Below are positions 13,587 to 22,485 of a stretch of 32,167 nt of DNA, one piece after another (positions within the stretch are counted from its first letter, which is position 1; each line of letters starts with the position of its first letter). Origin of the DNA: JBIOYL01 sp044870185 (lineage in GTDB: Bacteria > Actinomycetota > CALGFH01); contig JBIOYL010000391.1 of the NCBI GenBank assembly GCA_044870185.1, positions 1 through 32,167 of the forward strand, read 5' to 3'. Position numbers and translations under genes: made by a program. Below the pieces are notes generated by a model, which saw only the letters and a list, made by a program, of their open reading frames with translations, was not told where the DNA came from and did not search any database.

Positions 13587-16500
13587 CTATCCGGGGATGG
13601 TCACTGCCTGAACCGTTACCGGCTGGTGCACCGTGTAGTCCAGCTCGTCGGCCTGGCCCACCCCGGAGGGGGTGAGCACGTCGATCGCCTTCGGCACCGT
13701 GTTCGGGTCGACCGTGCAGTGCGGGTCGGTCGAGGCGGTCGCGCACACCCCGAACGAGAACGCGCCCGGCGTGGGGGTGAAGCCGCGGGCCTGGTCGGCG
13801 CTGAAGCCGTCCTGGCCGGTCAGCACCACCGTGAACCCCCACCCCGAACCGGGCTGGCCAAGGCTCGACTTCGGCACGCTGAAGGTGATGAAGCGCGAGA
13901 TCGCGTTGGCCCTGATGGTCACCGTCCCGAGGGTGGTGTTGTGGGCGTCGACGTAGCGCTGGCCGAAGCCTTGCACCTCGATGAGCCGGTTCCAGGCCGA
14001 GGTGGCCGCGACCGCGTAGTTGCGCTGCGGGAAGGAGGCCGCCGTGGAGGTGTCGGCCGGGGCCGCGCCCGGGTCGTGCACGTAGACGTCCACGAGCTGG
14101 GCGCCGAGCGGGCTGCCGAAGGTCGGCGACAGGTCGCGTGTCTGCAGCCGGAAGATCGCGTTCGTGCCGTCGTCGAACAGCTGGAAGCGCTCGATGTCGA
14201 AGGCGCCCGGATGGAAGTCGCTGGAGGTCGGGTAGGCGTAGTTGCCTGGACCGTTGTCGTCGCCGGCCGGGTCGGTGACGTCGAGCAGCAGGGTCCCGGG
14301 GACGAAGTCGAACACCACCGTGCGCTCGGCGTGGGCGGTCGCCCCGTCGGAGCTGACCGCCACGACGTTCAGCACGGTCGTGCCGCCGCTCACCGGCACG
14401 TCGACGCCGAAGCTGCCGTCTGCCGCGGCAACGGTCGTGGCGGTCGTGGTCGCGAAGGTGTTGTCGGTGTTGGTCGCCGCCACGTAGATGGTGTTGCCGG
14501 GCGCCGAGCTGCCACGCACCGTGACCGGCGAGCCCGAGATCGCGGACTGGTCGGGCGGCTGGTCCACCGTCAGGGTGGTCTGCTGCTGCTGGTGGCTGAC
14601 GTAGCGGGCCACGGTGTTGGCCGGCTGCTCGAGCAGCCGGCCGGCGCCGAGGTCGCGTGCCAGCCGCACGTACTGTGCCGCAGACCAGGTGAGCGGCGCG
14701 GCGGAGCCGGCCGCCTGGCCTCCTGCAAAGCCGATCGAGGCGACCTCGGGCGAGGTGCCGAACGGCGACGCCGGCAGGTCGGGCAGCTCCCAGTCCTGCT
14801 CGGGGACCAGCCCGACCCCGAAGGCGAAGCGGCGCATCGCGTCGAGCAGGCCGACCGCCGCCGAGCGGTTGCCGAGGGCAAGCTCGTGCTCGGCTCGCTC
14901 GCCGGCGAGCACCGGCCACAGGTGCCCGTTGCCCGTGTTGGTGGGCGCCCACGGGTGCCCGTCGGTCGCCCCGTCGCCGTAGCCGTCGCCGTTGTAGCGG
15001 AACCAGCCCGGCCCGCTGGCCGTGCTGCGCCGGATGGTCGCGTCGACCACCGGCAGCGACTGCGCCACGTCGGGGTCGGTCGACGCCAGCACCCCGAGGC
15101 GGGGCAGCTCCAGGAAGCCCGCGTCGATCACCGCGCGCTGGTCCAGCGTGGGCCCGCCGTTGCCGACGTTGTAGCTGATGGCGGCGTTGGGGTCGCCGGT
15201 CTTGGACAGCCGGATGAAGTACGGGTGGGGGGCGGCCGGCCCGTTGGTGGTCACCGTCTGGTGCTTGACCGTGCGCTGGTAGTCGTCGGCCACGCCACGC
15301 CACACCGCCGCCGAGGTGTGGTCGCCGTCGGCGTCGGCGATGTCGGCGGCGGCGAGCAGGCCGGCGATCTCGGCGGCGATGGTCGAGGGCGAGAAGCCGC
15401 TCTGCTCCTCCCAGCGCTCGGGCCCGAACGAGGGGCCGTGGCTTGCGACGAAGTTCGCCGCCGGCTTGATGTGGGCCTCGAAGAAGGCCTTGTCGGTGAG
15501 GCCGACCTGCTGCGCCATGACGATCGGGAAGGCGCACTCGTCGAGCTGGGTGCCGAAGGTGTCGGGCGCCGGCTTGCCGTTGACCAGGCTGTTGCGGGGC
15601 ATGGAGCCGTCGGGCAGCTGCTGGCGTTCGAACAGGAAGCGCGCCGCGGCGCGGGCGGTGTCGACGTCCCCGTCGGCCAGCAGCGCGCTGAAGGTCTCGT
15701 ACAGGTCGCGGGCGAACACCTCGCGGTAGGAGCCGAAGTAGGTGGTGTTCTCGTCCCCGGCGGCCACCGCCTGCCCCCATGGCGAGGCCAGGCTCGCCAC
15801 GAGCGCGCCCGGGAACGTCTTGTCCTCCGACGCCTTGATGACGTTCGCGCTGACGTAGTACTCGGCCGCGAGCTGCTTGGACGTCGCGCCCGGGCCGGCC
15901 AGCGACCCCGGCGGGACGAGCCGGGCGTCGTAGGCCTGCCAGCCGTCCAGGTAGCCCTTGCGGAGCCGCCCGAAGGGCGTGCCGAGCGTGCCCTCGGCCG
16001 CGGCGAGCGCGTCCGCCTGGCGCGTGCCGAAGCCGAGCGCCAGCGTGACCGAGCCGTCGGCGGGCAGGTTCACCCGGGCCGTCTGCACCAGGTTGCCGCC
16101 GGCAGCGGCGTCATAGGTCTGGGTGAGCGCATGGCTGGCGTCGAGCTGGGTGAGCCCGTCGGAGCCGGCACCGGCGAAGCCGTTGGTCACCTGCGCCAGG
16201 TGCGTGGAGGCGTCCACGGCCACGAACACCGGCGTGGCGTAGTCGCGGTTGGCGGCGTTGGTGCTCGTGTTGGTGTCGAAGGCGACCGGCACCGGGTGGC
16301 CGGTCGAGGTGTCCACCGTGCCCCCGTCGGGCCCGCCGTTGTTGCAGCTGCGTCCGGCGCAGCCGCCGACGCCGCCGCCGTTGCCGTTCACCGTGGGATC
16401 GAAGCGCACGTACAGGCGCAGCGGCGACGAGGTGAGCGGGGTGAGCTGGGCATGCAGCACGACCGAGTTGCGCGCCGGGTCGGTGAGGTACTCGGTGGTG

Positions 16501-16964
16501 ATGCGGTAGCGGCCGCTGTTGGCCGTGGTCGTGACCCGGCAGCCCATGCCGCTGGGGTCGGCCGCGGCCGCCGTGTAGTGCATGTCGCGTGTCTGCAGGT
16601 CGGTGAACGTCGCGCCGTCGGTCACGATGTACTGCAGGGTCTCGTTGTTGGTGTTGTCGTTGGTCGGGTAGTAGACGTCGCTCAGCACGCCGTCCGCGAC
16701 CGTGAACCAGACCTTCGAGGTCGTGTTGCGGGCCGTGCCGAGGCAGTCCTTGCGCGCGCGGTCGAAGTGCGACAGCGTCCCCGGCCCGTCCGGGGCGGTG
16801 CCGGCCGGCGCGGCGGCCGCGGCGACGGCCGCCGCGGCGCGTGCGGCGCCGGCGGCGCGTGCGGCTTGGGCCGGCGGTCGCGCGATCGCAAGCAACGCCA
16901 CCGCGAGGACCGCTGCTGCCAGCGCGCTCCATGCACGCTGCGACGGCTGTCGTCTGCTGCCCAT
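13587..16964 (-). CDS. Secreted glucodextranase-like GH15 enzyme, multidomain
   Basis: A 1,125-aa exported protein. The ATG at 16964 has AAGGAG five bases upstream and is preferred over the GTG two codons earlier. Residues 1-35 form a signal peptide (RAWSALAAAVLAVALLAIAR, cleavage likely after AQA). About 60-340 is the glucodextranase N domain (LSHFDRARKDCLGTARNTTS, KVWFTVADGVLSDVYYPTND). The GH15 barrel (about 350-740) includes FGSYREVFARDLYETFSALL, LPDGSMPRNSLVNG, LDECAFPIVMA and GPERWEEQSGFSPSTIAAEI with the acid Glu, then VPEQDWELPDLP. An Ig-like module (about 760-860) and a C-terminal binding module (PAGDDNGPGNYAYPTS onward) match Arthrobacter glucodextranase. It should release glucose from dextran or other alpha-glucans outside the cell. 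Confidence 0.92.
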   Translation of the reverse strand: MGSRRQPSQRAWSALAAAVLAVALLAIARPPAQAARAAGAARAAAAVAAAAAPAGTAPDGPGTLSHFDRARKDCLGTARNTTSKVWFTVADGVLSDVYYPTNDNTNNETLQYIVTDGATFTDLQTRDMHYTAAAADPSGMGCRVTTTANSGRYRITTEYLTDPARNSVVLHAQLTPLTSSPLRLYVRFDPTVNGNGGGVGGCAGRSCNNGGPDGGTVDTSTGHPVPVAFDTNTSTNAANRDYATPVFVAVDASTHLAQVTNGFAGAGSDGLTQLDASHALTQTYDAAAGGNLVQTARVNLPADGSVTLALGFGTRQADALAAAEGTLGTPFGRLRKGYLDGWQAYDARLVPPGSLAGPGATSKQLAAEYYVSANVIKASEDKTFPGALVASLASPWGQAVAAGDENTTYFGSYREVFARDLYETFSALLADGDVDTARAAARFLFERQQLPDGSMPRNSLVNGKPAPDTFGTQLDECAFPIVMAQQVGLTDKAFFEAHIKPAANFVASHGPSFGPERWEEQSGFSPSTIAAEIAGLLAAADIADADGDHTSAAVWRGVADDYQRTVKHQTVTTNGPAAPHPYFIRLSKTGDPNAAISYNVGNGGPTLDQRAVIDAGFLELPRLGVLASTDPDVAQSLPVVDATIRRSTASGPGWFRYNGDGYGDGATDGHPWAPTNTGNGHLWPVLAGERAEHELALGNRSAAVGLLDAMRRFAFGVGLVPEQDWELPDLPASPFGTSPEVASIGFAGGQAAGSAAPLTWSAAQYVRLARDLGAGRLLEQPANTVARYVSHQQQQTTLTVDQPPDQSAISGSPVTVRGSSAPGNTIYVAATNTDNTFATTTATTVAAADGSFGVDVPVSGGTTVLNVVAVSSDGATAHAERTVVFDFVPGTLLLDVTDPAGDDNGPGNYAYPTSSDFHPGAFDIERFQLFDDGTNAIFRLQTRDLSPTFGSPLGAQLVDVYVHDPGAAPADTSTAASFPQRNYAVAATSAWNRLIEVQGFGQRYVDAHNTTLGTVTIRANAISRFITFSVPKSSLGQPGSGWGFTVVLTGQDGFSADQARGFTPTPGAFSFGVCATASTDPHCTVDPNTVPKAIDVLTPSGVGQADELDYTVHQPVTVQAVTIPG

Positions 16965-17076
16965 GCTCACTCCTTGGCCGTACTCCGAGCCTCGAGGGCC
17001 TGGCCCTTTCTCGCCGAGCGGCGGCGTCTTGCGCCCGAGCGCCGGCGTCCCCGCGCCCGCTGACGCTCGGGGCCGG

Positions 17077-17115
17077 TCGAACGGCCGGCAGCCGTTTATC
17101 GAACGGCCGGCAGCC
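17077..17115. repeat. 17-bp direct repeat in the divergent intergenic region
   Basis: TCGAACGGCCGGCAGCC occurs at 17077-17093 and 17099-17115, identical, with a 22-base period, about two helical turns. It lies between the glucodextranase start (16964, minus) and the UPF0182 start (17236, plus). A regulator binding the same face of the helix twice would fit; a replication slip is the alternative. Confidence 0.6.
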
Positions 17116-17235
17116 TAGTCCGAAGGTCCAGCCAGGGCAAGCGGCTGGGGGCGTCGAGCTCCGTCGGGTGCGGTGCTACGGTTACGGGTGCAGCCGGCCG
17201 TCGGGCTGCCCGATGGCCGCATCGGAGGCGTTGGG

Positions 17236-20121
17236 GTGGCCGTGTTCCGCCGTCCACCGCGCCCGCGGACCCTGGTGGTCGCGGGGTGTCTGGTCGTGCT
17301 CGTGTGGGCGCTGGTCGGCCTCGCCCGCCTGTCCACGGAGCTGCTCTGGTTCCGCGAGGTCGGCAAGACCCAGGTGTTCTGGGGGGTGCTCGGGGCCCGG
17401 GTCGTGCTTGCCCTGCTGGCCGGCGTCGGCACGGGGGCGTTCGTCGCCGCGAACCTGTGGGTCGCCGAGCGGGCAGCCCGCCAGGCCCGCCGGCAGGACG
17501 CCGGCTGGCCGGAGGCGGCCGACCGCTGGCAGGCGGTGCTCGCCCCGCACCGGCGGCGCCTGGAAGCCGGCGTGGTGGCCGTCCTGGCGCTGGGTGTGGG
17601 GCTGCACGAAGCCGGCCGTTGGCAGGCGTTGCTGCTGTGGCGCAACCGGGTGCCGTTCGGGGACGCCGACGCGCAGTTCCACCGTGACATCGGCTTCTAC
17701 GTGTTCACGCTGCCGCTGCAGCGCCTGCTGTTCGGCTGGCTGCTGTTTGTCCTGCTGGTCGCGCTGATGGTCGCCGGCCTGGCCTACTGGCTGCTGGGCG
17801 GGATCCGGCCCCTGCCGGTGGGACGGCGGGTCGCGGCCGGGGCCCGCGCCCACCTGTCGGTCCTGCTCGGCCTGGTCCTGCTGGTCAAGGCGTGGGGCTA
17901 CCGGCTGGACCAGTTCTCGCTGGTGTTCTCGCCCCGGGGGGTGGTGACCGGCGCCTCCTACACCGACGTGCACGCCCAGCTTCCCGCGCTGCGGCTGATG
18001 GTGCTGCTGGCCCCGGTGTGCGCCCTGCTGGTCATCGCCGCCGCCCGCTCGCAGCGGTTCCTGCTGGCGGCCAGCGGTCTGGCGCTGTTCGTGCTGTCGT
18101 CGATCCTGGTCGGCGCGGTCTATCCGGGTTTCGTGCAGCGCTTCCAGGTCGCCCCGCAGGAGCTGCAGCGGGAGCTCCCCTACATCCAGCGCAACCTCGA
18201 CGCCACCCGCAAGGCGTTCGCGCTGGACCGGGTGGCGACCACCGAGTTCGCGGCCGCCGAGCGGCTGCCCGCCGCCGTCCTGCACGCCAACCAGGCCACG
18301 GTCGGCAACATCCGCCTGTGGGAGCCTGGCGTGCTCAAGATCGGCATCCAGAACCTGCAGGCGATCGGGCAGTACTACGAGTTCAGCGACGTCGACGTCG
18401 ACCGCTACCCGATCGGCGGCACACCCCGCCAGGTGATGATCTCGGCCCGGGAGGTCGACCCGCGCAACCTCGACCGGTCCGCCCAGACCTGGCAGAACCT
18501 CCACCTCGCCTACACGCACGGCTACGGGGTGGTAGCCGCCCAGGTCAACACGGCGGAGACGTCGGGGCGGCCCGCGTTCGTGGTGAGCGGCTTCGACCAG
18601 CCCGGCGCGGCCATCCCGATCCGGCAGCCACGCCTGTACTACGGCGAGCCGCCGCCCGACACGCCGGACTACGTGGCCGCCGCGACCCGGCAGCCCGAGG
18701 TGGACGCCCCCGCGCCCGGCGGCCAGCCGCAGGCGTCGTTCCGCTACGACGGGCGGGGCGGGGTCCGGCTCGGCGGTCTGCTGCGCCGGCTCGCCTTCGC
18801 CGTCCGCTTCCGCGACATCAACCTGCTGATCTCCAGCAACCTCACCCCGGCGTCGCGGGTCGTGTTCTATCGCGACGTCCGCGACCGCCTGGAGAAGGCG
18901 GCGCCGTTCCTGCAGTGGGACGGCGACCCGTACGTCGCCGTGGTCGGCGGGCGCGTCGTGTTCATCCGCGACGGCTACACCACCACCGACGCCTACCCGT
19001 ACGCCGAGCGCATCCAGATGCAGACGGCGGCGCGCCGCGACGCCCCCGGCGACCGCGGCGTGCGCGGGCGGGCCAACTACGTCCGCAACGCGGTCAAGGC
19101 GGTGGTCGACGCCTACGACGGCACGGTGACCCTGTACGCCTTCGACGAGACCGACCCGCTGCTGCGGGCCTGGCGGCGCGCGTTCCCGGGCCTGTTCGTG
19201 GCCCGCTCGGCGATCCCGTCCGCCCTGTGGGCCCACCTGCGCTACCCGGAGGACCTGTTTGCGATCCAGGCCAACCGCTACGCCTCCTACCACATCCCCA
19301 AGGCCAAGGACTTCTACTCCAAGCAGGACTTCTGGGCGCTGCCCGAGGACCGCTCCGGGCAGATCTTCCAGAGCACCGGCGCCGCGTCGCTGGCGGTCGG
19401 CGGTGCCGGGCGGGCGCGCATGCGCCCCTACTATCTGCTCGCCAGGCTCCCGGGCGAGACCCGCGAGCACTTCGTGCTGGTGCTGCCGTTCACCCCCAAC
19501 AACAAGCAGAACATGGTCGCCTACATGGCGGCCCGGTCCGACCCGGACGGCTACGGCACGATCACCCTGTTCAACCTGCCCCGCTCCCGCACGGTGTTCG
19601 GACCCACCCAGGTCAACGCCCAGATCCTGGCCGACCCGGATGTGGCCAAGGAGCTGACCCTGTTCAACCAGCAGGGCTCCACCGTCACCCTCGGCAACCT
19701 GCTCACCGTGCCGATCGGGAATGCGCTGCTGTACGTGCAGCCGATCTTCATCCAGGCCAGCCAGGGCGCCATCCCCGAGCTGCGGCGGGTCGCGGTCTTC
19801 CTGAACGGCCAGCTCGGCTACACGGCCACCCTGGACGGCTCGATCGCGCAGGTGCTCGGCCAGCCGGCCGTCCCGCCCACCCCCGGCGGCCCGGGTCCGC
19901 CGCCCGCGGCGGCAAGCTCGACGCTGGCCCGCATCCTCGCCCAGCAGGCCGAGGCCTACCGTCAGGCCCAGCAGGCGCTCGACCGCAAGGACCTGGGGGC
20001 CTACCAGCGGGCCATCGACCGGCTCGGCGAGCTGATCCGCCAGGCCCAGCAGGCCCAGGCCCAGCAGGCCCAGCCCCGGCGGGCCGCCGCGAGCTCCACC
20101 ACCCGGGCCGGTGGCCGTTGA
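17236..20121 (+). CDS. UPF0182 family membrane protein
   Basis: A 961-aa protein from the GTG at 17236, which has GGAGG seven bases upstream; the frame upstream to 17173 is not family-like. About 1-290 holds seven hydrophobic segments (for example TLVVAGCLVVLVWALVGLA, VVLALLAGVGTGAFVAANL, LLFGWLLFVLLVALMVAGLA), with the conserved STELLWFREVG and FHRDIGFYVFTLPL. The large extracytoplasmic part shows family blocks such as YPGFVQRFQVAPQELQREL, PYIQRNLDATRKAF, YGEPPPDTPDYV and LVLPFTPNNKQNMVAYMAAR. The C-terminus (about 870-961) is a Pro/Gly linker then a Gln/Ala-rich coiled coil (QQAEAYRQAQQAL) ending in nine-base-repeat QAQ sequence. Function of UPF0182 is unknown; near-universal in Actinobacteria. 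Confidence 0.95.
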   Translation: MAVFRRPPRPRTLVVAGCLVVLVWALVGLARLSTELLWFREVGKTQVFWGVLGARVVLALLAGVGTGAFVAANLWVAERAARQARRQDAGWPEAADRWQAVLAPHRRRLEAGVVAVLALGVGLHEAGRWQALLLWRNRVPFGDADAQFHRDIGFYVFTLPLQRLLFGWLLFVLLVALMVAGLAYWLLGGIRPLPVGRRVAAGARAHLSVLLGLVLLVKAWGYRLDQFSLVFSPRGVVTGASYTDVHAQLPALRLMVLLAPVCALLVIAAARSQRFLLAASGLALFVLSSILVGAVYPGFVQRFQVAPQELQRELPYIQRNLDATRKAFALDRVATTEFAAAERLPAAVLHANQATVGNIRLWEPGVLKIGIQNLQAIGQYYEFSDVDVDRYPIGGTPRQVMISAREVDPRNLDRSAQTWQNLHLAYTHGYGVVAAQVNTAETSGRPAFVVSGFDQPGAAIPIRQPRLYYGEPPPDTPDYVAAATRQPEVDAPAPGGQPQASFRYDGRGGVRLGGLLRRLAFAVRFRDINLLISSNLTPASRVVFYRDVRDRLEKAAPFLQWDGDPYVAVVGGRVVFIRDGYTTTDAYPYAERIQMQTAARRDAPGDRGVRGRANYVRNAVKAVVDAYDGTVTLYAFDETDPLLRAWRRAFPGLFVARSAIPSALWAHLRYPEDLFAIQANRYASYHIPKAKDFYSKQDFWALPEDRSGQIFQSTGAASLAVGGAGRARMRPYYLLARLPGETREHFVLVLPFTPNNKQNMVAYMAARSDPDGYGTITLFNLPRSRTVFGPTQVNAQILADPDVAKELTLFNQQGSTVTLGNLLTVPIGNALLYVQPIFIQASQGAIPELRRVAVFLNGQLGYTATLDGSIAQVLGQPAVPPTPGGPGPPPAAASSTLARILAQQAEAYRQAQQALDRKDLGAYQRAIDRLGELIRQAQQAQAQQAQPRRAAASSTTRAGGR

Positions 20122-20130
20122 GCCACCGGC
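20107..20130 (+). terminator. Hairpin spanning the UPF0182 stop codon, possible terminator
   Basis: GCCGGTGGC (20107-20115) pairs perfectly with GCCACCGGC (20122-20130), a nine-base G+C stem with a six-base loop that contains the TGA. No U run follows, as is common for hairpins thought to end transcripts in high-G+C actinobacteria. The next gene is convergent (YbaK-like, stop at 20197), which fits a need for termination here. Confidence 0.5.
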
Positions 20131-20153
20131 GGGTGGGCGTCTCGTACCAGGAT

Positions 20154-20217
20154 CTGGTGAAGGCCCAGCCGGCCAGCTCGCCGGCCTGGTGAAGGCCTAG
20201 CCGGCCAGCTCGCCGCC
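20154..20217. repeat. Two tandem 32-bp repeats over the ybaK-like stop
   Basis: The unit CTGGTGAAGGCC(C/T)AGCC... at 20154-20185 is repeated at 20186-20217 with one C/T difference in the middle and one near the end. The T in the second copy makes the TAG stop (CTA on this strand) at 20197-20199; the first copy, further downstream of the gene, has CCA there and no stop. A recent duplication of the gene's 3' end, or of the space after it, explains this. Confidence 0.85.
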
Positions 20218-20682
20218 GCGCTCCGGTTGCCGGGCCAACAGCACGGTGGTGACCTGCCCGCCGCCGAACAGGTCCTCGGTCCGGATCTTGACCGACTCGG
20301 TCTGGGTGCCGGCCGCGAACGCGACGGTGTCGTGGCGTAGCACCTCCGGGTCGACGTACACCGCCGCGCCGAGCAATGCCCCAAGCGGTGGCAGGGCGCC
20401 GAGCTCGTAGCCGGGAAAGTCGCGGCCAAGCTCGTCCTCGGTGGCCAGGCGGGCCCGGTGGTCGCCCAGGGCCTCGCGGACCAGGTGCAGGTCCAGGCGA
20501 GTGGACGCGGGCAGGACCATGAGCGCGTACCCGGACGTGGTTCGCACCGCCAGCGTCTTCAGCACCTCGCCGGCGTCGACGCCGAGCGCTCGCGCCTCGT
20601 CGACCGACGTGTACGCCTGCCGGTGGGGGATCACCTCGAAGGTGCTGCCCTGCTGCTCCAGGTGCTCGGTCACGGCCGACAT
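20197..20682 (-). CDS. YbaK/EbsC-type (prolyl-tRNA editing-like) aminoacyl-tRNA deacylase
   Basis: A 161-aa protein from ATG 20682 with GGGGAGG nine bases upstream. The domain fills the chain: VTEHLEQQGSTFEVIPH (start helix and strand), YTSVDEARALGVDAGEVLKT with the conserved Lys42, then ALMVLPASTRLDL, LATEDELGRDFPGYELGALP and PPLGALLGAAVYVDPEVL. The lysine and the G-x-L-P-P-x-G loop line the pocket that hydrolyses mischarged aminoacyl-tRNAs (Cys-, Ala- or Ser-type tRNA editing). Free-standing, not attached to ProRS. The exact substrate cannot be read from sequence. The last residues GGELAG lie in a duplicated 32-bp segment. Confidence 0.9.
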   Translation of the reverse strand: MSAVTEHLEQQGSTFEVIPHRQAYTSVDEARALGVDAGEVLKTLAVRTTSGYALMVLPASTRLDLHLVREALGDHRARLATEDELGRDFPGYELGALPPLGALLGAAVYVDPEVLRHDTVAFAAGTQTESVKIRTEDLFGGGQVTTVLLARQPERGGELAG

Positions 20683-20889
20683 CGGTGCCACCTCCCCGGC
20701 CGCGGGACCTCGCGGCCGCCGGTCGTCGCCTTGCTGGCAGGCCATGTGGCTGGTGCGCCTACCTTACACGGCGCCGACGAGCGTGCCGAGTCCGCTGACC
20801 GTCACCCGGACCGTTGCGCGCGGCCCGGCGGGCGGCCCAGGGAGCCTGGCATGCCCGGCGCCACGCATGTCGGCGCCATGGGCAAGCGC

Positions 20890-20944
20890 AGACGGGCAGG
20901 GTCAGACGGGCAGGGTCAGATGAGCAGGTCAGATGAGCAGGGAC
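20890..20944. repeat. Four degenerate tandem 13-14-bp repeats over the DDAH stop
   Basis: AGACGGGCAGGGTC (20890-20903), an identical copy (20904-20917), AGATGAGCAGGTC (20918-20930) and AGATGAGCAGGGAC (20931-20944) follow head to tail. The DDAH stop codon (TCA on this strand, 20929-20931) spans the last junction, and the gene's final codons are in the last copy. Confidence 0.75.
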
Positions 20945-21717
20945 AGGCAGGTCGGGCCGCCGTCGGCCTTGTGGAACTCGGCCAGGTCCACCTCGCGGAC
21001 CTCATAGCCGAGGCGGCGGATCGCGGCGGCCGTCCGTGGGCAGCCGGCCGACAGCACCGCCGTCGTGCCGATCGCGACGACGTTGCAGCCGGGCGTCTCC
21101 TCGGGCGGCACCACGATCCGGTGCTCGGCCGCCCGGAAGGCCGGCTGCGCGAGCACGGCTGCGGTGCCCACGACCGCGCGGTCGTCCAGGGCGGTGACGG
21201 CCGTCTGCAGGTGCAGGGCGCCGCGGGGCACGCCGGCGACCGCCACCCCGAGCCCGCAGGCGTGCGCGAACCGGGTGAGCTGCTCGACGCCGTGCTGGTT
21301 GGTCCGCCGGGAGCGGCCGACCACCAGGGTGCGGCCCAGGCGCAGCACGTCGCCGCCATCCAGCGTCGCCGGCGGCATCATACGCTGCACGCGGGCGACG
21401 AGCATGGCCAGGGTCGGCAGCAGCTGCTCGGCCTCCTCGGCCCGGGACGGGGCGCCGGGGCGGGCGAGCAGCGCCTGGTCGCCGACCACGACGGCGGCGT
21501 CGTCGACGAAGCAGGCGTCGGGGAGGTCCTCGTCGGCCGGCAGCGACACCACCTCGACGAGCTCGGCGAGCGCGGCGGCGTAGGCGGCGTGCTGGGCGCG
21601 CGCCCGGGCCGGGTCGATGGTCGCCCGGGCGGGATGACCCGACAGCGCCCGAGCGAACGAGCTCCCCGGCGGGCGCACGATCGCCAGCGTCGGCGCTGCC
21701 TCGAACCGGGCTGTCAC
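20929..21717 (-). CDS. Dimethylarginine dimethylaminohydrolase (DDAH)
   Basis: A 262-aa member of the guanidine-modifying superfamily, usual length, from a GTG start. It hydrolyses methylated arginine (or, in close relatives, arginine-like compounds) to citrulline and a methylamine through a covalent Cys intermediate. Active-site blocks are present: PDACFVDDAAVVVGDQALL (66-84), TLDGGDVLRLGRTLVVGRSRRTN (118-140), the catalytic His169 in GALHLQTAVTALDD and Cys257 in GGPTCLSLLI at the extreme C-terminus. Substrate-gating residues cannot be judged by eye, so an agmatine- or arginine-deiminase-like activity is possible. It lies alone between YbaK and a small membrane protein. Confidence 0.92.
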   Translation of the reverse strand: MTARFEAAPTLAIVRPPGSSFARALSGHPARATIDPARARAQHAAYAAALAELVEVVSLPADEDLPDACFVDDAAVVVGDQALLARPGAPSRAEEAEQLLPTLAMLVARVQRMMPPATLDGGDVLRLGRTLVVGRSRRTNQHGVEQLTRFAHACGLGVAVAGVPRGALHLQTAVTALDDRAVVGTAAVLAQPAFRAAEHRIVVPPEETPGCNVVAIGTTAVLSAGCPRTAAAIRRLGYEVREVDLAEFHKADGGPTCLSLLI

Positions 21718-21825
21718 GACCGCTCGCCCGCCCCCGCAGCGCGCAGGTCCTGTCCGATGACCAGCAGGCCGCCCGCTCCCGGGCCGCCCGCTCGCAGGCC
21801 GCCCGGGAGGTGCCGACCGGCCCGC

Positions 21826-22257
21826 TCAGCGGATGCCACGGCGGCGCAGGATCTCCTCGACCTCGGCGAACTCGCCAGGGTCTTCCCGGCGGGCCGGCGC
21901 CGCGCGCCGCTGGGGAGCCTCGATCGGCCGGCCACCTGTCGCCCGCGTGGCCGCCCCGCGCCGTAGTACACGGGCGGTCATGTACAGCGCGACGGCGAGC
22001 CCGGTCAGCGCGACGCCCGCCCACACCCTGGGGGAGAACACCAGGTCTGCGACCCAGCCGGCGACCGCCGTCCCGATCCGCCAGAGCAGTGGGAGGATGC
22101 CGGTCAGGTAGGCCGCGAGCGGCAGCAGCGACCAGGCGGCGCCGCGCAGCCCGGCGGCCGCGCCGCGGCGCCGCCCCGCAAGCCAGCTGCCGACCAGGCC
22201 GACGAGGGTGAGCCCCGCGCACAGCGGGAGCCAGGCCACCTGGTCGAACCCGCTCAT
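21826..22257 (-). CDS. Small membrane protein of unknown function
   Basis: A 143-aa protein from ATG 22257 with GGAGG nine bases upstream; a longer frame upstream is basic shadow sequence. Three or four membrane segments are visible: 7-27 (VAWLPLCAGLTLVGLVGSWLA minus its last residue or so), 38-60 (GLRGAAWSLLPLAAYLTGIL) with a following short segment, and 78-97 (VWAGVALTGLAVALYMTARV). The cytoplasmic tail is basic and proline-rich and ends DPGEFAEVEEILRRRGIR, an acidic-then-basic helix. I know similar unnamed actinobacterial proteins with such EVEEILRRRGI ends but no function. Confidence 0.75.
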   Translation of the reverse strand: MSGFDQVAWLPLCAGLTLVGLVGSWLAGRRRGAAAGLRGAAWSLLPLAAYLTGILPLLWRIGTAVAGWVADLVFSPRVWAGVALTGLAVALYMTARVLRRGAATRATGGRPIEAPQRRAAPARREDPGEFAEVEEILRRRGIR

Positions 22258-22485
22258 GTCCTCGAACCTCCGTCCGAACGCCTGCCATCCATCGTCGCAC
22301 GATCGGCGGGTGGCCGCTGCCGCCACGTCGCGGTGAGAGGATCTGCCGCTGACGGGGCGAGCAGCCGCCCGTGAACTGGAGCGCCTGGCGAGACAGCTAC
22401 GAGTGCGGCCGACGTATCCGCCGCAGAGGCGTCCAGTCCCGTGCTGAACGACCATAGCGGCGCCAGCTCCCGGCCGCCTGCTCGC

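Noticed and set aside
12646..15780. A 1,044-codon open frame on the minus strand through the glucodextranase region
   Set aside because: Shadow of the glucodextranase and DJ-1 genes: arginine/alanine/glycine-rich text without domains. Only its last 86 codons (DUF2277) are a gene.
12951..17063. A 1,370-codon plus-strand open frame opposite the glucodextranase
   Set aside because: Antisense frame produced by high-G+C codon use; Val/Gly/Arg-rich low-complexity text and no family motif, while the minus strand has a full multidomain enzyme.
17182..19470. 762-codon minus-strand frame opposite UPF0182
   Set aside because: Same effect: no domain, and the plus-strand frame is a clear UPF0182 protein.
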